Assembly: GCA_021014945.1 (NCBI GenBank)
Contig: MU266516.1
Location: 1 to 56,426 of the forward strand
Source: Leucogyrophana mollusca
Taxonomy: Eukaryota > Basidiomycota > Agaricomycetes > Boletales
Direction: 5' to 3'
Length of the DNA stretch: 56,426 bases
Shown: positions 11,510-22,153 of the stretch, piece after piece
How positions within the stretch are numbered: the stretch's first letter is position 1
Layout of the letters: each line of letters starts with the position of its first letter
Made by a program: the position numbers and the translations under genes
Notes under the pieces: generated by a model
Told to the model about the DNA's origin: nothing
What the model saw: only the letters and a program-made list of their open reading frames with translations
Databases searched by the model: none

Positions 11510-12382
11510 ATGTGGGCTTTCGGTAGGCTCTTGTCTACGCTCAGGACTCTGGTAATGCGTTAACTATGTCTGCAGTTGACACCCGGAACACAATTACCTT
11601 AAACTTACTCAACGGACGGACGTTCTCAATGATTTTAATTTCACCTGCGGTAGCTATCTTGTTCATATACCTAGGACAGGAGGTCTAGTATCTAGGAGCC
11701 CACCGAGCCCAACTTCTTGTCACCGTCGACCGTATTTCTCACCAGAATAATTTTTCCATCGATATATCCTTCGAATGGGATGTCATTGGCACCCACAGCA
11801 TACAACATGAGTGATACCTACCGACAAGTGCGGAACCTACAAACAACTTCCCGTCATCTGCATCGACGTTAACTCTTGCTCAATGAGCACTCTTTTGCCG
11901 CGCTGGACATGGCGGAGGCACCAAGGTAACCATCCCCATGGTATATTTCCCCACCTCTTCCTATCATAGCGCCGAAGGCAGTCATGTTGCGCACTGACGT
12001 GAGATGCTGACTGGGTAGATTTGGACCTGGGTAGGCATCAGCGGGACATCACATTCAAACAACATATGGAAATGTTTGCCCCGACTCACAAATGTATATG
12101 TAAGGCTCGCGCTCCCTCCATGAATTGGCTTTTCTCTACGCGCCGGAGGAACTTGAAGCCATGTGAGCAAGGTTTCGTGTTTGTCTCTAAAACCACCTTT
12201 CCGTCACTGCGTCTTTCGAATGTGATGACGATCGGCATCTACAATATAAGTGGTATCTACCAACAAGTGCGACAACTAATAATTGACTTCCTTAACATCC
12301 TACACATCTACCCAGTCAGTGTCCATCGCCGCTATCCCGATGGACGAGTACAGAAATTTGGGGATTGGAACCCATGCATAAG
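11510..12382. other. Intergenic region with two diverged copies of one module
   Basis: Two stretches (about 11767-11875 and 12205-12310) resemble each other along roughly 100 nt, for example around CATTCGAA and ACTTGT(C/T)GGTAG on the minus strand. Reading the minus strand gives short protein-like pieces with IPFEGYIDGKIILVRN in one copy and VITFERRSDGKVVLETN in the other. Stops and missing splice sites prevent a gene model; these are probably remnants of a small duplicated gene. Confidence 0.4.
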
Positions 12383-13831
12383 CTAACGCGAACCATTGGT
12401 TAACTTCTCGTCACCACCAACAGCAAATTCTAATGCCTGTTCGACATCGTGAACCAAATCCTCCGCCTCTTCCACCCCAACCGAGAGGCGAATGAGATTA
12501 TCCCCGATGCCGAGTATTGCCCGCTCTGTCTCAGGTATACTCCCATGAGTCATCTGCGACGGAAGCTCAGCCAAGCTCTCCACCCCTCCCAGCGACTCGG
12601 CCAGCGTGAATAGCCGTGCAGCAGTCAAGAACTTGTTCGCCTCAATGGCACCTCCTCGAATGCGGAAGGACACCATCCCTCCGTACGGGAACCCGCCTTC
12701 GCTGTCCTGGCTGACACCGTCCGCATCGACCGTCGACCGCAAACTATCAACGAACTTCTTGGCGTGAGGCGAAAGCGAGCGATATGCGAGTGCGTGTTTG
12801 GGATGCGACGCCAAGCCGGGGTAGATCACCTCCTCGACGTACGGCGAACGCTCAAGTGCCTGGGCAACCTGCAGCGCGTTGGTGCCATGAGCCTTCATCC
12901 GTAAATGCAGGGTCTTCGCGCCCCGCTGAGCGAGCCAGCTGTCGTACGGGCTAGGCACGGCCCCGTGTGCGTTTTGCAAGAACCGGAGCTTGGCAGCAAG
13001 CTGGGAGTGGTGCGAGGGGAGGATGGCCGCACCCATGACGACGTCCGAGTGCCCGTTTATGTATTTCGTGAGACTGTGCACGACCATATCTGCACCCTGC
13101 AGGAGGGGGGACGAGTAATAAGGCGAGAGGAAGGTGTTGTCGACAACAACCAAGGGCCGAGAGGGATGTGAGCGGGCTAGCGAGACGACGCGGGGTATAT
13201 CTACAAGACGAAGAGTGGGGTTTGTGGGTGATTCTATCCATATTAACTTCGGTTGAATAGCATTAGCATAGTGCTCCCGCTCGCAGAGCGCTGAAACACT
13301 TACTTTGGTATTATCCTGGAAGGAAGCAAGAACAGTCTCGTCGTCGGCCTTCTCGAGGTCCACAAACGTGGTCTCTAGACCCTGAGTTTCCGACGCCACT
13401 CTCCTCATGTATCGGAAGGTGCCACCATAAACGTCATTAACGCTAACGACGTGTGCGTTCGGGCCCAGAGACTGCAGAACCGTTGCAGTCGTCGCTGACC
13501 CCGACGAGAAGGCGAGAGCGTGAGCCCCACCAGATTCTAAAGACGCGAGGGTAGATTCTAATGCGTCCCGGTTAGGGTTCCCAGACCGTGAATATTCGAA
13601 GCCCTGTAACTGATAGTCAGCATACCGCTCGCCAGTCGAAAATCAATTAAAATAACACACTTTATGGACTCCAACGGCGTCCTGCTTATACGTCGTGCTC
13701 AGCGATATGGCTGGTATTACAGCGCCAGTCTCGGCGCTGGGTTCAGACCCGACATGAATTGCGCGCGTCCCGAAGCCGTCCGAATGGGACTTCTGCCTCT
13801 TAACGTGGTGGGCCTCGTTGGTGATGGTCAT
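12383..13831 (-). CDS. CYS3: Cystathionine gamma-lyase (transsulfuration)
   Basis: A cytosolic PLP enzyme that splits cystathionine into cysteine, 2-oxobutanoate and ammonia. Three exons (13831-13661, 13603-13304, 13246-12383) give 444 aa with all phases closed. The Cys/Met-metabolism PLP fold is complete: GFEYSRSGNPNRDALE, LAFSSGSATTATVLQSL, NDVYGGTFRYM, WIESPTNPTLRLVDI, VVDNTFLSPY, and SLTKYINGHSDVVMG with the PLP lysine. It ends with RLFTLAESLGGVESLAELPS and MTHGSIP. The N-terminus FGTRAIHVG with SLSTTYKQ and the whole layout match yeast Cys3 rather than cystathionine gamma-synthase. A polar stretch near residues 335-350 is slightly longer than in yeast. Confidence 0.93.
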
Positions 13832-14463
13832 AACTGTCGACGGTGAAGACGGAGGTGAAGAAAGAAGGGTTGCGGATGGATCAAGTTCAAAACCTTGGGA
13901 CTCTTAAGGGATTCGGCATGGCAGGCGATTAGGCCAAGATGGCGACGTCGGCTGACAAACTGACATCAGTCAAGCGCTTTGCCCTGCTTTACCCAAGCAT
14001 TAGTAATACGCTCGTTCCTCGGTCACGCCCAAGCAAGCATTGTCGATGACTTATGAAGCCCTGATTACTGTGCGATACGGCCTTCGATGTCAGCCAAGCT
14101 ACAAGTATTCGAGGATATGGCGTCCAAACTGTCGAGATTATGAACCGGATCGCATCCCACGACAATTAGACAGATCGCAAATCACTTGCATGATGGATCG
14201 TAGCGTCCTCCTAGGAACGCATGGCACCCGCACGTGTGATGAGTCGTCGCTGGTCATTATAAAAAGGATAACGCATGCATAGACATATTTACGTGCAAGA
14301 CAAGAATAGGGCCACCGAAGAAAGAGGAGAGTAATTCGAAAGCAGTCAAAAAATAAAATAAAGAAACACAACGAAAAGGAGATGTGACCGCATAACAAGT
14401 GTTTGGGGAAAGGAATGACCGTCCTCGGGAAGTTCAGAAGCTCCGCATTTTTGTCTTGGATCT
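13832..14463. other. Intergenic region
   Basis: About 0.6 kb between the start of the CYS3-like gene and the stop of the FHA gene. A Met/Cys gene regulator site would be expected here, but I could not identify one with confidence. Confidence 0.4.
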
Positions 14464-17048
14464 CTACTCCGGTTTCACCCGCCATAGGACTGCCGCGGCT
14501 GCTACACCGAGTACTAGTACGCCAACGGCGGTTGTAACGCTAGTTAGTTGCTGGCGGAGTAATGAGATCATCAGTACGGGGGCGCGAGCTGTGCAGGCGA
14601 GAGTACTTACCGCTTCTGTAAACCGCGGTTTGGGAGGTTCCGTTTTTGACAAGACTTCGGCCGGAGCTAAAGGGGGGTGTCCAGGTGAGTCGCCAACCGA
14701 AGGTGCCGGGGTGATAGGATACGTCGTGCCATGGATTCCACTCTTGCTTAGCGAATCTACCTCGCTGCTGTCGTCGGGGATGGAAGGGGACGGCGAGCGA
14801 GAGCGATCATAGAGAGTGGAGTCCATACGAGAGGTAGATCCAACGTCGTTACTCTCTTCCACAGTAGCATGACCCACGATCGGTGAGACTGGTGAAATGG
14901 AGCGAGAGCGACCACGAGATGAGCTGCCTCGTCGTCTTCTAGATTTAGTCCGACCAGAGTTCGATGCCACGCTGACAGGGCTGGGAGGGGTGACGAGTCC
15001 GGCAGTGCCATTTAGCTTGAGCTCGCCATTTGGTATATAGTGATGGTGGGCCTGCATAGCGACCACCGACGCCACCCCAGCGCTTACTTTTGCGTCGAGA
15101 CCTGACTCTAGCGACTTCACCTTGTGCTCCCATTCCTCCCGTGCCTTGCTTAGCCGCTCCCGCTCCTGCGTCCACTCCTCCTGCACGGCGCTCCACTGAC
15201 CCTCTACGCTCTTCTTCCACTCGTTGACCATCTGCGTTAGCGATTCGCGCTCGGAGTCGCGCGCGGGCTGCCGAGCGGCCTCGAGGATCTGCGCTTGGGC
15301 GGCTTCGTGCGCCGCGCTCTGCGCCTGTACCTGAGCTTGAGTCGTCTGGACCAGCGCCTCTAGAGAAGAAATCTTAGACTCGAGAAGTGATATAGTGGAT
15401 TGTGCGATGGCATGTTGGGCTTGTAGCGAGTTGTTGGATTCGAGTGCGGTCTCGATCCGCCCGGCGAGCGTTGATAGGCGCTGGGTAAGCTCTTCGATAG
15501 CGGCAGAGGACATGTCCCGCTCGTCGCGCCGTGTTGGGGAGGTTGATCGGCGTCGGCGTTTCGAGTTCGGTGATTCGTCGTAATCCTCGACCATACCCAT
15601 CCCGGTAGGTTCTGGCGTTCGCGGCCGACCGAGTTCGTCCCGTCGCCGTCGCCTGTCCTCGTCGTCTTCTTCTTCCGCCACCAGCTGGTCCTCATCTTCT
15701 TCCTCCACCCTCTCCAGCTCATGCGGCACAATGGTTCTGATGCTGCCAGCGTCATCATCATCGCTTTCAAACTCAGCGTGGTGCATGCGCTCGTCGCGAT
15801 GTCGGGTTGGAGAGCGGGAGGCAATATGGTCAGCGTGGCGCTTCTGCTCATCTACCATCTCACGCAGTGATGCCACTTCGGATTTGATCGCCTCATGCTC
15901 GGCGAGCATGTCTTCGAGCGCACGTACCTTGTCGACATGACTGGCTAGTGATGCTTGGGTCTCGTGCAATTGTGAACGGAGTTCGCTAAGTGCAGACGCA
16001 GGGATGGAAGATGCGGCATCGCTGGGAGGATTCGGCTCGTTGGCATTTGTGGGCTGTGCGGGACGGATGGGAGGAAGGTTCTGGGGGTAGTGGGGGAGGT
16101 TTGGTGGCTGCAGCCACAATTGAGTTCCATAGATCTGACGATGATGTGGGTACCGGACGCACCAATGATCCGCCCAGTGTGTCGTGAATCTCATTCATGG
16201 CATTGGTCAGAGAATGAAGCTCAGCGCCCGTATCTCGACTCTTCTGAAGTTCGCCTTGCAGGCGGCTCAGAATATGGTCGAAACTCAGGCCGCTTTTGCC
16301 TGGGGGCCTCATACTGCCGCCCATACCACCCATGCCACCCAGACCTTGCGACTGCAGTGTAGGTCTACGCTGTTGCGCCGCTGGGCCATTCTGGTTCTGA
16401 GCAAACGAAAATGAGGGGTTGGCGCTGGTCGTCGCCTGTTGGCTGGGAACACCGGATATGCTAGGATTACCACTCTGCATCTGTTCGACGCGGGCAGCTA
16501 TTTGCACATCCTCCTCGGTGAACACGCACATGACACGCGCGGCGACCTTGTGGTGGATGGTTGTCTTGTTGTCCTCACCAATAATATCGATACCAAATTC
16601 CTGCCGAGCTGTGAATCTGCGTTGACGAGCCAAGTAACAGAGCTACATACTACGATGTCATCGTTTTTGAGTTCGAAAGGGTCGGATTCGACACCCTCTG
16701 GGCTGAGACGTTCACCATTTATGAAGGTGCCGTTTGAACTTTTCACGTCTTTGATGAATATCTTTTCGTGAAGAGTTGAAAGAGCACCCTGCACGAACAG
16801 AAGCAGGCACATACCTTTCCACCCTCCTCCCATATCTCAGCGTGTTGCCGACTCAAGACTTTGGAGTCGAAATAACCATTTCGTTCCGCTGGGACGGTTT
16901 TGGCGTTTGTTTGTCTTCCAATCTTTACGCGTTGGCCACCAATGAGAGTAACATGTTTTGGGATAAAAGTGTCGTTGAGAGGATAAAGGTAAAGAGCGGG
17001 GAAAGCTGGCTGGTTGTGCGGGGAGGAGAAGGGCGCTGGTGCTGGCAT
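14464..17048 (-). CDS. FHA domain, coiled-coil, tail-anchored protein (SLMAP/Far10/PRO45-type)
   Basis: Five exons (17048-16815, 16761-16651, 16600-16154, 16107-14611, 14550-14464), every one a multiple of three, give 791 aa. Residues 15-140 form an FHA phosphothreonine-binding domain: IGRQTN, SRQHAE, KDVKSSNGTFINGE, and EFGIDIIG. The middle is Asp/Glu-, Arg- and Ser-rich with two coiled-coil stretches, one around LHETQASLASHVDKVRALED and one around SLLESKISSLEALVQTTQ. The last 25 residues are a hydrophobic tail anchor (TSVTTAVGVLVLGVAAAAVL) followed by WRVKPE. This layout is that of the STRIPAK subunit SLMAP and its fungal forms, which sit on ER, nuclear or mitochondrial membranes and support hyphal fusion and fruiting. 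Assignment rests on domain order. Confidence 0.85.
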
Positions 17049-17558
17049 GGCGGATTCCGATGATGGGGGTGCAAGCGTCGTGGTCGTCGTTTACTGAGGC
17101 ATGCCACAAGACGCTGACATAATCATCACCCAAGTCATTGTGGCTGAGCTCAAGCTGAACCTCAACTGGCGGCCCGCCACTTCCCGCCCACCTTTCTACC
17201 ACCACCTACGCCAAATCAACGCCGTACTGAGGCCATTTCGTCTGGCGATCCACGTCAATCTGGAATAAGCGTACCTCCAGCGCGTGGGATGCAGGATTGA
17301 TGCTCCTTACGAGCACCGAGAGGCACATGGGCAAAGAAGCCGGGCTTTTACTCCGCAATCACGCATGCGGCCAAGCAATGAGCGTCGCAAAGCTCGAAAC
17401 TTCCCTCGCTAGTTGCATTGGTTCTGTGAACCCCATACAGGTATCATAGTTTGCGTCCCTTGCGGTCGAGACGCCCAGTACTAAGCCACGCAGAGTGCAG
17501 GGAGGCTCAGTGGTCATTCAACAATTTACTGCGGGGAACTGGCCACTTATAGATTACA
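17049..17558. other. Intergenic region
   Basis: Upstream of the FHA gene. I see no coding signal or RNA gene. Confidence 0.4.
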
Positions 17559-18520
17559 TTACTCGGCCTGGATTGTGCTCCGAGCTGCACCATCAGATTT
17601 TCGTCCTTGAAAATGCAAATCTGCCGATTTCAATTTCCAGCTGTGAGTCGGCTGCCGGATGAGACAAAAGATGTGTTTGGGATCTGCAGGCTCTTGTGAA
17701 GCAAACCCGTTCGCATAACTGAACGTACGCCAGGGAAGTCGCAGTAGGATCTTCCGCCATACTTCCAGCAGTTTTGTGGAATCGATTTCTACTCGCGTCT
17801 TGGGGCCATACGTGTGCCACACGAGTTCGTCGGATATACGTAACAACATCACTCGTTCAAAGAGCTCCGAGTTTCCGTTGTCCAGTGGGACTTGTGCGGC
17901 CACCGACCCAGCTGCCTCTGCAACTATCAGCAGTGGATGACCGAAGATGGCGAGCCGGCGAGCCGGCGAGGAGGTGCTTTGTACGTTCGCTTTTGGGACG
18001 CTCGGGCGCCGAGACGAGGATTAACTAGGCCCTCAACATTGGCCAGGGAACTCACCGCGGAGCCCGCGTATATGGGTCTGCGCAACCACTTCACTACGCA
18101 CCGTGGTCTGAAAGGCTGGTAATAAGTTATACATTACAACCATCCGTCACATAAGAGTATACCTCTCGCCCATCCGCGGTTACGGGTCTGGGGCCATTCG
18201 AGGGCGGACCGTGATTGGTTTCGAAAGTGGTCGGTCCCCTAGCGCGCCGAGTGAGAGGCAGTGATGTAGGAGAGCACAGTACCAGTCTCTCAACAGTCGC
18301 CTCCACGAAATTCATGAATCTCCACAAATACGGTGGATTCTTTCGAATTGCGTGCCCAAACAGGCAATCGGGCAGGCTTGCGGGACAAGGTCGAAACTGA
18401 TTGACCAGGATACTTCCATAGTCCCGTGGAATGTACTCAGTTTTACTTTGCAACAGGTTTGCGTGCTGGCTGCGGAAGTCGCCAAGGTGGTGGCTGGTTT
18501 CACCGTTGAGTTAAGACTGG
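17559..18520 (-). CDS. Possible unrecognised multi-exon gene (partial model)
   Basis: Two minus-strand blocks look protein-like. The downstream block (17559 to about 17924) follows an acceptor ending TTGCAG and reads VPLDNGNSELFERVMLLRIS, then ELVWHTYGPKTRVEIDSTKL, ending in a stop at 17559. The upstream block (about 18285-18520) reads PASLPDCLFGHAIRKNPPY then WRFMNFVEATVERL before a GTACTG donor. I found no ATG and no domain, and the joining exon is not resolved. It may be a decayed gene. Confidence 0.3.
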
Positions 18521-19546
18521 GGAGGGGCGGTGCCGGTTATTGCAGACCCAGATGTCTGGTAGGAGCGGTCAACCACAAGTAGTCATTCTTGCTCGTCGTC
18601 CAGGTGCTGCTTTGGGGGGTGATCGTTAACCAAGGACCGTGCCGTGGTCAGTATACAAAGTCAATTATTGCATGCGAAAAAATAACTGGCCGTGTACTCG
18701 CAAAATCTGAACTGCCCGGCTGCACCACCTAAAGGAATCCACTTCCCAAATAGCCTGGAAGATCTTGACCGCGAACGCAACGTCACCGACTATTCCTGTC
18801 ATAGAGGTTTGGGCCAAGCGGAAGTTTGGGGGGTCCAAATGATGCTACGAGCGCCATTGTAAGCGCAGATGGCGCGATATCCTCGGGTATAGCATCGTCT
18901 TCAGTTGTCCTGGTCAGGCTCCCTTGCTGTGAAAAATTTCTTGCACCTGGGTAGTATCGTATGTCGTTGCCTCGCCACAACTAGAGCGGCTCTCAGTGCC
19001 AGTATCGGTCCTCGAGGTCTAGTTGAAGGTGCAAGATGTACCATAATGGCGCCAAAGTCGCTGAGACCGATGTAAGATACGTTCCATCATTCTCGCAGTC
19101 GAGTACAAATGAAAATTTACCAAATAGCGTGTTTCTCTTGCTGTACTGTACATCATTTGCAATTGGTTACACCTGTTTCTGTAAACTTTCTAGCAGCGCA
19201 TTCGTTCATATATAGTTCCTGTGGACACGTTCGACCAGTCTCTTGGGAATTGAAAGAGCATAAATGATCCGACCGGGACTTACATATAGCTAGGCGGGGT
19301 TCGAGGCGAAGAGGGCAGGTAACCTGTGACCATTCTGTCAAGCAAGGTACACGGCAGAGCAGGCACGCAACCGCTTTGTCCAAAGGCGCCTGAGCAGATG
19401 AACCCTTATATACACACACCTTTACACGGCCAGGGTAGAAACCGAACTGCTGGTGGAGACGATCGTCAAATTTTTACGTGGGATCACGCACATTGGGTTC
19501 AAATTGCGTGCACCCTATTCATAATTCTGGCTTGTACTTGACCACC
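18521..19546. other. Intergenic region
   Basis: About 1 kb with no supported gene. One 231-nt plus-strand frame ends with a single GRGGAG stretch near 18530, but it lacks the surrounding features of the DUF3602 family, so I leave it unassigned. Confidence 0.4.
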
Positions 19547-19775
19547 ATGGAGTCCCAAACATCGCTCGACGACCCAAATTCCCTGCGGCGAAGGACCTCT
19601 CGCAGTCCTGAGACACAGAGGCCAGAATCGATGGAACGGTCGAGATCAGGAGAGCCAAGGCGGTCCTTCTCGCAGCAGATATCCGCCATAGGAGCGAGAC
19701 TGAGCAAAGCACTCTCACAGGACAGCGACGATGGAGCATCGACTACTACGACGCTGGTGGGCAATCCAAGTCCAA
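19547..19775 (+). other. Possible alternative first exon of the DUF3602 gene
   Basis: An ATG in an ideal context (ACCACCATGG) opens 76 codons of Ser/Arg/Gln-rich sequence, then a GTGAGT donor in phase 1. Splicing to the acceptor CCTCAG at 20053 would read through in frame into the ATG at 20056. The intron would be 278 nt, longer than others here. The region before 20056 also looks like a promoter (TTTTATAT near 19979), so both starts may be used. Confidence 0.4.
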
Positions 19776-20055
19776 GTGAGTTTCCTTCTATCATTTTCTA
19801 CTTATAAACATGCGATGCCGTTGGTCGAGATAAGCTTCGCGGGAGGCAGCAGCGATAAGCCTTGTCTCATGATAAGGGCGCGCTTAGACGCTGGCCCGTG
19901 CCTTTCAAGCGTCGCCAGCGTCTCTTATCTTTCCAGGGGTACAGCGACGCTGTGCAGGATCCGAGTCATCATCGCCCTTTTATATTCACCGTCTCCGCAT
20001 TCATTTCATTTTAGCCCTTGCTCCGCTCCTTTGTTTCTGACGCCCGTCCTCAGTA

Positions 20056-21103
20056 ATGGCAGCCTCTACCAACAGCGACAATCGCTCTGTCTCTCGCGGC
20101 CGTGACGCTTTCGTGAGTTCAGAGACCATCTTATCCGAGCCAGCTGACCATCCCTTAGCACTCCTCTGGAAGAGGGGGCGTCGGAAACATCCGCCGCTCT
20201 TCTCAGTCTCGCGATCCACGCCCAGTAGACGGACCAGATGACTTTTCTCCTGCTCGAGGACGGGAGCCTGCGGTCAACCCTGAGAGGGCAAGTGTTTCGC
20301 CTCTATTTGTCGCAGTCGTATTCACGGGCGGCACTACAGGTCTTCTCTGTTGGTCGGGGCGGAGCCGGGAATATCCGCTCTCCCTCTCAGGACGTCGGAG
20401 CAAGGGATCATCCCCAGACTGCCTCCATCATCTCAGAGCATGCTTCAGCACAGGCTGATTATGAGGCGCAGTTGCGCAAACACCATGCTGAGACCAACCC
20501 AGTGGTATGTCCCCTCATCCGCACGGATCTAAAACATGCACCAACTCACAGTCCACTTAGCGCTCCTCGGGTCGGGGTGGCATAGGCAACATATCGGGCT
20601 CTCGCTCTCGCTCCCGGGGCCCATCCCCTGCCATGCATTCAACTGGTCGGGGTGGCGCCGGTAACATCATTTACGGCGATGGCGTCAACGCCGATATTCT
20701 CGATCAGGACGAAAGAAGGAAGCATGCCCATGCTGAGGGAATGTGAGATCTCCCTCGCTTCTCATGTTCTCATCCTTATCACCGATCGGCTAAATTGTTA
20801 TCTTGCCATTTCAGTCATTCCACCGGTCGGGGAGGTGTAGCTAATCTCACGATGGCTCCCGGACCCGATATCGAAGGGCCTTTTCACCACGCCCGATCGG
20901 AATTCGAATCCTCTGGGCGGGGAGGAGCCGGCAACATACGCTCTCGCTCTGGTTCACGCGACCCGAGTGGCCGCGCTCCGTCTAGGGAGAAGCATGGCAT
21001 TGCTGCTTTATGGAACAAGGTTTCCCACCCGCAGCCGCACGCTCAGAGTGCCACTCCCGGCAGCGACTCCCCAATTCCAGGCATTGCTGAACGGCAGGAC
21101 TGA
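20056..21103 (+). CDS. DUF3602 GRGGxGN-repeat protein (Par32-like)
   Basis: Five exons (20056-20112, 20159-20287, 20340-20504, 20561-20742, 20815-21103) give 273 aa with closed phases. Six copies of a glycine motif stand out: GRGGVGN, GRGGAGN, GRGGIGN, GRGGAGN, GRGGVAN, GRGGAGN, usually preceded by Ser/Thr-Ser/Thr and followed by an Arg/Ser tract. This is the DUF3602 signature seen in fungal Par32-like proteins; yeast Par32 is phosphorylated after TOR inhibition and modulates ammonium transport. The rest is low complexity. Intron 2 (20288-20339) has a GC donor (GCAAGT). The stop is TGA followed by CTAC, and the frame stays open for 73 more codons. Confidence 0.85.
20288..20339 (+). other. GC-AG intron in the DUF3602 gene
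   Basis: GCAAGT donor, the classic strong GC form, and CTACAG acceptor; 52 nt, phase 0. It joins NPER to VFSVGRGGAGNIRS. No GT donor nearby fits the frame. Confidence 0.7.
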
Positions 21104-21325
21104 CTACATGACCAGCGCCTGCTAAACAGGCGCCTTCCGCCATCATATGTTGCCCGCCCTCGCCGTCATACTGTCTCTTCTCCCCCTAATTTCACTTTGA
21201 CCTCGTCATCGAGACCTCATGGACGTAGTAGTTGGTCGTATAGGAACAACAGCAGTGGTGCACCCCTGCTGCCGGTTGTATTGGAGGATCATGAGTATGT
21301 GTCTTTTTTGGATTTCGATTTCTAG
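21101..21325 (+). other. UGA-CUA stop context with open 3' extension
   Basis: The DUF3602 stop at 21101-21103 is followed by CTAC. The same frame continues without a stop to TAG at 21323-21325, encoding an Arg/Ser/Pro-rich stretch including RPRRHTVSSPPNFTLTSSS. UGA-CUA is the known context for programmed readthrough in fungi and animals. Readthrough here is inferred, not shown. Confidence 0.4.
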
Positions 21326-22153
21326 ATTTCCTGTCTCCTTTTCCTCTAAACTTCATAGACCTTCTCCCGCTCTTGATTCTCGCACCCATGCTGTACTTTT
21401 TTGCAACATCGCCCTCGCCATATGCTCCCCTTTTCTAGATACTTCCGACGCATGGTGTCCACCAACACCTGCTTATCTCTGGTGGCGTCGTTCTCATGAA
21501 TCTTTGCTGGATGTTCCTTCCTGCGCTTGCTTTCAAACTTTAAACTGCCCTAAACGCTGAGCTGACGCCCTCTTATCGTGTTTACAGCCGCTACTGCCGA
21601 AAAGGAACTCGACGACGTTATCGAAGAACTTCAAGAAGCTATCGCACTGTACATTATTGGTATCTTGTAACCTTGTGAAGGGTGTATCATCAGCGTCTCC
21701 CCCAATCTAGTCTACCTTTGCTCTATCTTCATGATTGACGGGGAAGTCTAGATCTTGTGGTCGTCTATCAAGCTGTCTGCCAGTGCCTCCAACGGCTGTG
21801 CATGGCGCTGAACGTCCTTCCATCGCTGGTTTACCATTCGGTCAGTCTCCGCGTCTCATGGGAGGTGTCCCTGGCCAATGTTTCACAACTCACCCCCTGC
21901 GCCATGGTTTATTCTTGATCGACCCACAACAGCGTATCATGCGCTACACACCTTTGTCAGGATGTCATGTCAATTTACCTGTCTGCTGTGAGATTCCGTC
22001 GTAGTGAAACATGTGGTTCCGGGAGTGCAGTAAGCTCCACCCGGAGGCCGAAGTTCACAGGCTGCGCTGCCAGTGGGAACAACAGAACTGTCAGTGTTAC
22101 GAAAACGAGCGCGTTTATTTTGTTCTGAACGTTGTGCACTGTTTGACACGACT
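21326..22153. other. Intergenic region with one orphan exon-like piece
   Basis: After a TTTACAG acceptor, 21588-21670 reads TAEKELDDVIEELQEAIAL and stops at TAA 21668-21670. It looks like a coding 3' exon, but I cannot connect it to an upstream exon. The rest shows no gene; its right end is the aminopeptidase promoter. Confidence 0.35.

Noticed and set aside
15395..16625. Plus-strand open frames across the FHA gene
   Set aside because: Antisense shadows of a verified coiled-coil coding region.
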